NCBI GenBank assembly: GCA_902489225.1 | Contig: CABTZA010000088.1 | Location: 1 to 7,749, forward strand | Length of the DNA: 7,749 bases | Origin: an uncultured Collinsella sp. | GTDB taxonomy: Bacteria > Actinomycetota > Coriobacteriia > Coriobacteriales > Coriobacteriaceae | Direction: 5' to 3' | Shown: positions 6,220 to 7,749 of the stretch, piece after piece | Layout of the letters: each line of letters opens with the position of its first letter | Numbering within the stretch: the stretch's first letter is position 1 | Translations under genes and position numbers: made by a program | The notes under the pieces: generated by a model | Database searches by the model: none | What the model was told of the DNA's origin: nothing | What the model saw: only the letters and a program-made list of their open reading frames with translations

Positions 6220-7182
6220 CTACTCGTGGATGCGGGTACCGGAGAGGCCGGCCATGGTCTCGGCGGCCTTGTCTAGAGCGCCGATGATGCAGGTGCGGCC
6301 CTTGCGAGAACGCGCGAACTTGATGGCAGCGCGAACCTTGGGCTCCATGGAACCCTTGCCGAACTGGCCCTCGTCGGCCAGGCGCTCGGCCTCGTCGGCG
6401 GTGAGGTCCTCGAGCTCCTCCTGGTTGGGCTTGCCAAAGTTGATGGCGACATGCTCAACGGCGGTCAGCAGGAACAGAACGTCGGCGTCGCAGTCCTCGG
6501 CCAGCAGCTCGCCGCCCAGGTCCTTGTCGATGACGGCGGGAACGCCCTTGTAGCAGCCCTTGTTCTCGTAGTCGCGGACGACGGGGATGCCGCCACCACC
6601 GCAGGCGATGACGATGAACTCGTTGTCGAGCAGGTTGAGGATGGAGTCAGCCTCGACGATCTTCTTGGGATCGGGGGAAGCGACGACGCGACGCCAGCCG
6701 CGGCCGGAATCCTCGACGAAGACCTTGGAGGGATCCTCGGCCATGAACTCCTTGGCCTGCTCCTCGGTGTAGAAGGGGCCGATCGGCTTGGTCGGGTTCT
6801 TGAACGCGGGATCATCGGGGTCGCACTCGATCTGGGTGACGACGGTGGCGGCGTGCCAACGCTTATAGCGCTTGTGCATCTCGCGGCCGATGCCCTGCTG
6901 CAGGTGATAACCAATGTAGCCCTGGGACATGGCGCCGCACTCGGGCAGCGGCATCTCGGGGGTACCGATGGCATCGTGGGCAGCGGCGAAGGCGTTCTGG
7001 ATCATGCCGACCTGCGGGCCGTTGCCGTGGGTGATGATGATCTCGTTACCCTGCTCGATGAGACCAAGGAGAGCGTGGGCGGTGTTGCTCACGGCCTCGA
7101 TCTGCTCGACGGGGTTGTTGCCGAGGGCGTTGCCGCCAAGGGCGACGACAATACGATCGGGCTTGCCAAGAGGCTTAGACAT
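6220..7182 (-). CDS. arcC: Carbamate kinase
   Basis: Cytoplasmic enzyme of the amino-acid kinase fold. It makes ATP from carbamoyl phosphate and ADP, releasing carbamate, usually as the last step of arginine, agmatine or purine-ureide fermentation. The 320-aa form has VVALGGNALGN at 12-22, THGNGPQVG at 51-59, KPIGPFY at 132-138, ACGGGGIPVV at 193-202, DKDLGG at 219-224 and GSMEPKV at 277-283, all family hallmarks; length is about normal. I choose the ATG at 7182 because AAAGGA lies eight bases upstream and MSKPLGKPDRIVVALGG is a standard N-terminus; an in-frame ATG at 7218 would add 12 unlikely residues. Codons are almost all C- or G-ending, suggesting high expression. No arginine deiminase, ornithine transcarbamylase or antiporter gene is adjacent, so its pathway partner is elsewhere or outside the window. 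Confidence 0.95.
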   Translation of the reverse strand: MSKPLGKPDRIVVALGGNALGNNPVEQIEAVSNTAHALLGLIEQGNEIIITHGNGPQVGMIQNAFAAAHDAIGTPEMPLPECGAMSQGYIGYHLQQGIGREMHKRYKRWHAATVVTQIECDPDDPAFKNPTKPIGPFYTEEQAKEFMAEDPSKVFVEDSGRGWRRVVASPDPKKIVEADSILNLLDNEFIVIACGGGGIPVVRDYENKGCYKGVPAVIDKDLGGELLAEDCDADVLFLLTAVEHVAINFGKPNQEELEDLTADEAERLADEGQFGKGSMEPKVRAAIKFARSRKGRTCIIGALDKAAETMAGLSGTRIHE

Positions 7183-7219
7183 TGCTGGAATCCTTTCTGT
7201 AAAAGGCCTACAACCCATT

Positions 7220-7253
7220 AATAACCCGCGTCCGTGCGATACGCGAGTTTATT
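7220..7253 (-). promoter_or_regulatory. Hairpin in the arcC leader
   Basis: On the minus strand AATAAACTCGCG and CGCGGGTTATT can form an 11-pair stem with one bulged A and one G-U pair around an 11-base loop. It lies about 40 bases before the arcC start and is not followed by a T run, so it is more likely an mRNA-stabilising or regulatory leader structure, or an operator, than a terminator. Confidence 0.45.
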
Positions 7254-7268
7254 AAGGTTTATATTCTC

Positions 7269-7297
7269 TTTATCCCTCATTTTATTCATTTTGAAAA
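7269..7297 (-). promoter_or_regulatory. Candidate proximal arcC promoter
   Basis: Minus-strand TTTTCA (7292-7297) and GATAAA (7269-7274) are spaced by 17 bp, each matching the sigma-70 consensus at four of six positions, in an AT-rich island. Transcription would start near 7262 and give a leader of about 80 bases containing the hairpin. Confidence 0.4.
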
Positions 7298-7302
7298 TAG
7301 CG

Positions 7303-7316
7303 GAACGGTGAACGGT
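7303..7316. repeat. Tandem heptamer GAACGGT x2 upstream of the candidate arcC promoter
   Basis: Two exact, adjacent GAACGGT copies (ACCGTTC on the minus strand) end six bases upstream of the TTTTCA hexamer. Directly repeated sites just upstream of -35 are typical for activator binding; the protein is unknown. Confidence 0.5.
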
Positions 7317-7486
7317 CGTTTTTGTCCGCTCAGCGTACAGAACACCAGCTCAGACATATCTACGCCATTTACGTGCAACTTTATTTAAATGCAGCGAGGA
7401 TTATGTCGGATTATGCAAACTACATCTCTGCTAAACACAAAACGGACAGCGCAATATCTTACTCGCGCTATACGAGATTCTATGCA

Positions 7487-7515
7487 CTTATAAGTCGAGT
7501 ATGCACCCCTGCAAA
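7487..7515 (-). promoter_or_regulatory. Candidate distal promoter toward arcC
   Basis: Minus-strand TTTGCA (7510-7515; four of six consensus bases) and TATAAG (7487-7492; five of six) are spaced by 17 bp. If used, it would give arcC a leader of about 300 bases. The -10 lies inside the palindrome CTTATAAG. Confidence 0.35.
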
Positions 7516-7544
7516 AACAAGGGGCTTTTCATCCAGCATAAGGA

Positions 7545-7577
7545 ATAAAGAAAGGCTCCGAAAAGGCGGCAACAGCC
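7545..7577 (-). terminator. Weak terminator-like structure on the minus strand
   Basis: On the minus strand GGCT (7574-7577) pairs with AGCC (7554-7557) and CCG (7567-7569) with CGG (7558-7560), with a four-base bulge, then TTTCTTTATT follows. It could end a transcript that enters from the right edge or begins in the hairpin block. The short stem keeps confidence low. Confidence 0.35.
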
Positions 7578-7610
7578 AAGTCCCCCATCCATCCCCAAAG
7601 TGGCGCGAGG

Positions 7611-7631
7611 TTTCGCGGCAAAGCCGCGAAA
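7611..7631. repeat. Perfect 9-bp inverted repeat (hairpin)
   Basis: TTTCGCGGC and GCCGCGAAA are exact complements separated by AAA. There is no T run on either side, so this is not a standard terminator. It is a stable hairpin of the kind seen in REP-like elements and structured RNAs. Confidence 0.75.
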
Positions 7632-7659
7632 CAGCGAAAGGGACGGAATACCCGGCCAA

Positions 7660-7697
7660 CTACGTCCTTCATCCGCCCACACAATCCGAGGACGTAG
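7660..7697. repeat. Perfect 9-bp inverted repeat with 20-base loop
   Basis: CTACGTCCT (7660-7668) is the exact complement of AGGACGTAG (7689-7697). The loop contains ATCCG twice. Together with the hairpins at 7611-7631 and 7726-7738 (GCGGA-CAC-TCCGC) it suggests a folded RNA or clustered protein-binding dyads. Confidence 0.65.
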
Positions 7698-7749
7698 CCG
7701 TAGCAGGATCTGAGGGCTAACCTTCGCGGACACTCCGCAGGATGAAAGA

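Larger units (their letters stand above)
7358..7749. other. Gene-free, hairpin-rich region upstream of arcC
   Basis: No reading frame here has a good start and recognisable protein character. Visible structure: direct repeat GGATTATG (7398-7405, 7408-7415; 10-bp period); palindrome CTTATAAG (7487-7494); repeated TATGCAC (7481 and 7500); and stems at 7554-7577, 7611-7631, 7660-7697 and 7726-7738. The block may be a structured RNA, a recurrent intergenic repeat of the genus, or the untranslated region of a minus-strand gene to the right. Confidence 0.5.

Noticed and set aside
6451..7221. Plus-strand open frame (256 codons) opposite arcC
   Set aside because: Composition dominated by Val/Leu/Gly/Asp, the mirror of GAC/GTC/CTC-type codons in arcC; no domain seen.
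7275..7297. Possible ArgR box before arcC (TGAATAAAA on the minus strand)
   Set aside because: Only one half-site fits the TGAAT-N4-ATTCA pattern; the second half is absent.
7506..7529. Plus-strand terminator candidate (CCCCT/AGGGG then CTTTTC)
   Set aside because: Only a 5-bp stem with a 9-base loop and a short T run, and no plus-strand gene ends before it.
7322..7720. Plus-strand frame of 132 codons upstream of arcC
   Set aside because: It begins at TTG with no ribosome site; the internal ATG at 7403 has only a tight GAGG; the product is basic and Ser-rich without a domain, and the frame crosses several hairpins. A minus-strand frame at 7488-7733 is no better. Kept as non-coding.
1..7749. 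CRISPR array, rRNA, complete insertion sequence, prophage or plasmid functions
   Set aside because: No regularly spaced repeats, no transposase or integrase motifs and no rRNA-like sequence were seen on either strand.

Overview
The window looks like chromosomal DNA of a gut Actinomycetota of the class Coriobacteriia, most likely Collinsella or a close relative. I infer this from the moderately high GC with strongly GC-ending codons, the AGGAGG-type ribosome sites, the many phosphotransferase (PTS) genes, and the general look of the proteins and intergenic repeats. No database search was possible, so the genus is an informed guess.

All six complete genes lie on the minus strand, so transcription runs from right to left. 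From the right: a 567-bp non-coding stretch (7183-7749) holds several hairpins and candidate promoters and leads into an isolated, codon-optimised carbamate kinase gene (arcC, 6220-7182), which has its own terminator. A 433-bp gap (5787-6219) follows, with a palindromic repeat element and the regulator's leader. Then comes a PTS sugar cluster: a LicR/MtlR-type activator (3891-5786), a 119-bp gap with a possible operator, then EIIA (3445-3771), EIIB (3105-3398), EIIC (1746-3095) and a family GH1 6-phospho-beta-glucosidase (290-1744) ending in a strong terminator. The left end (1-289) also holds the tail and terminator of a convergent plus-strand gene.

The cluster forms a complete route for one beta-glucoside. 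EIIA and EIIB relay phosphate from HPr, EIIC imports and phosphorylates the disaccharide, and the GH1 enzyme splits the 6-phosphate product in the cytoplasm. The regulator probably senses PTS flux and switches the operon on. The exact sugar (cellobiose, gentiobiose, chitobiose, an aryl-glucoside or similar) cannot be read from the sequence.

The least ordinary features are: (1) a palindromic, REP/MITE-like intergenic repeat present twice, each time just beyond the terminator of a minus-strand transcript, with the terminator tail itself shared; (2) a regulator that has lost the EIIB phosphocysteine and one PRD histidine; (3) a hairpin-rich non-coding block upstream of arcC that ends in a terminator-like structure.
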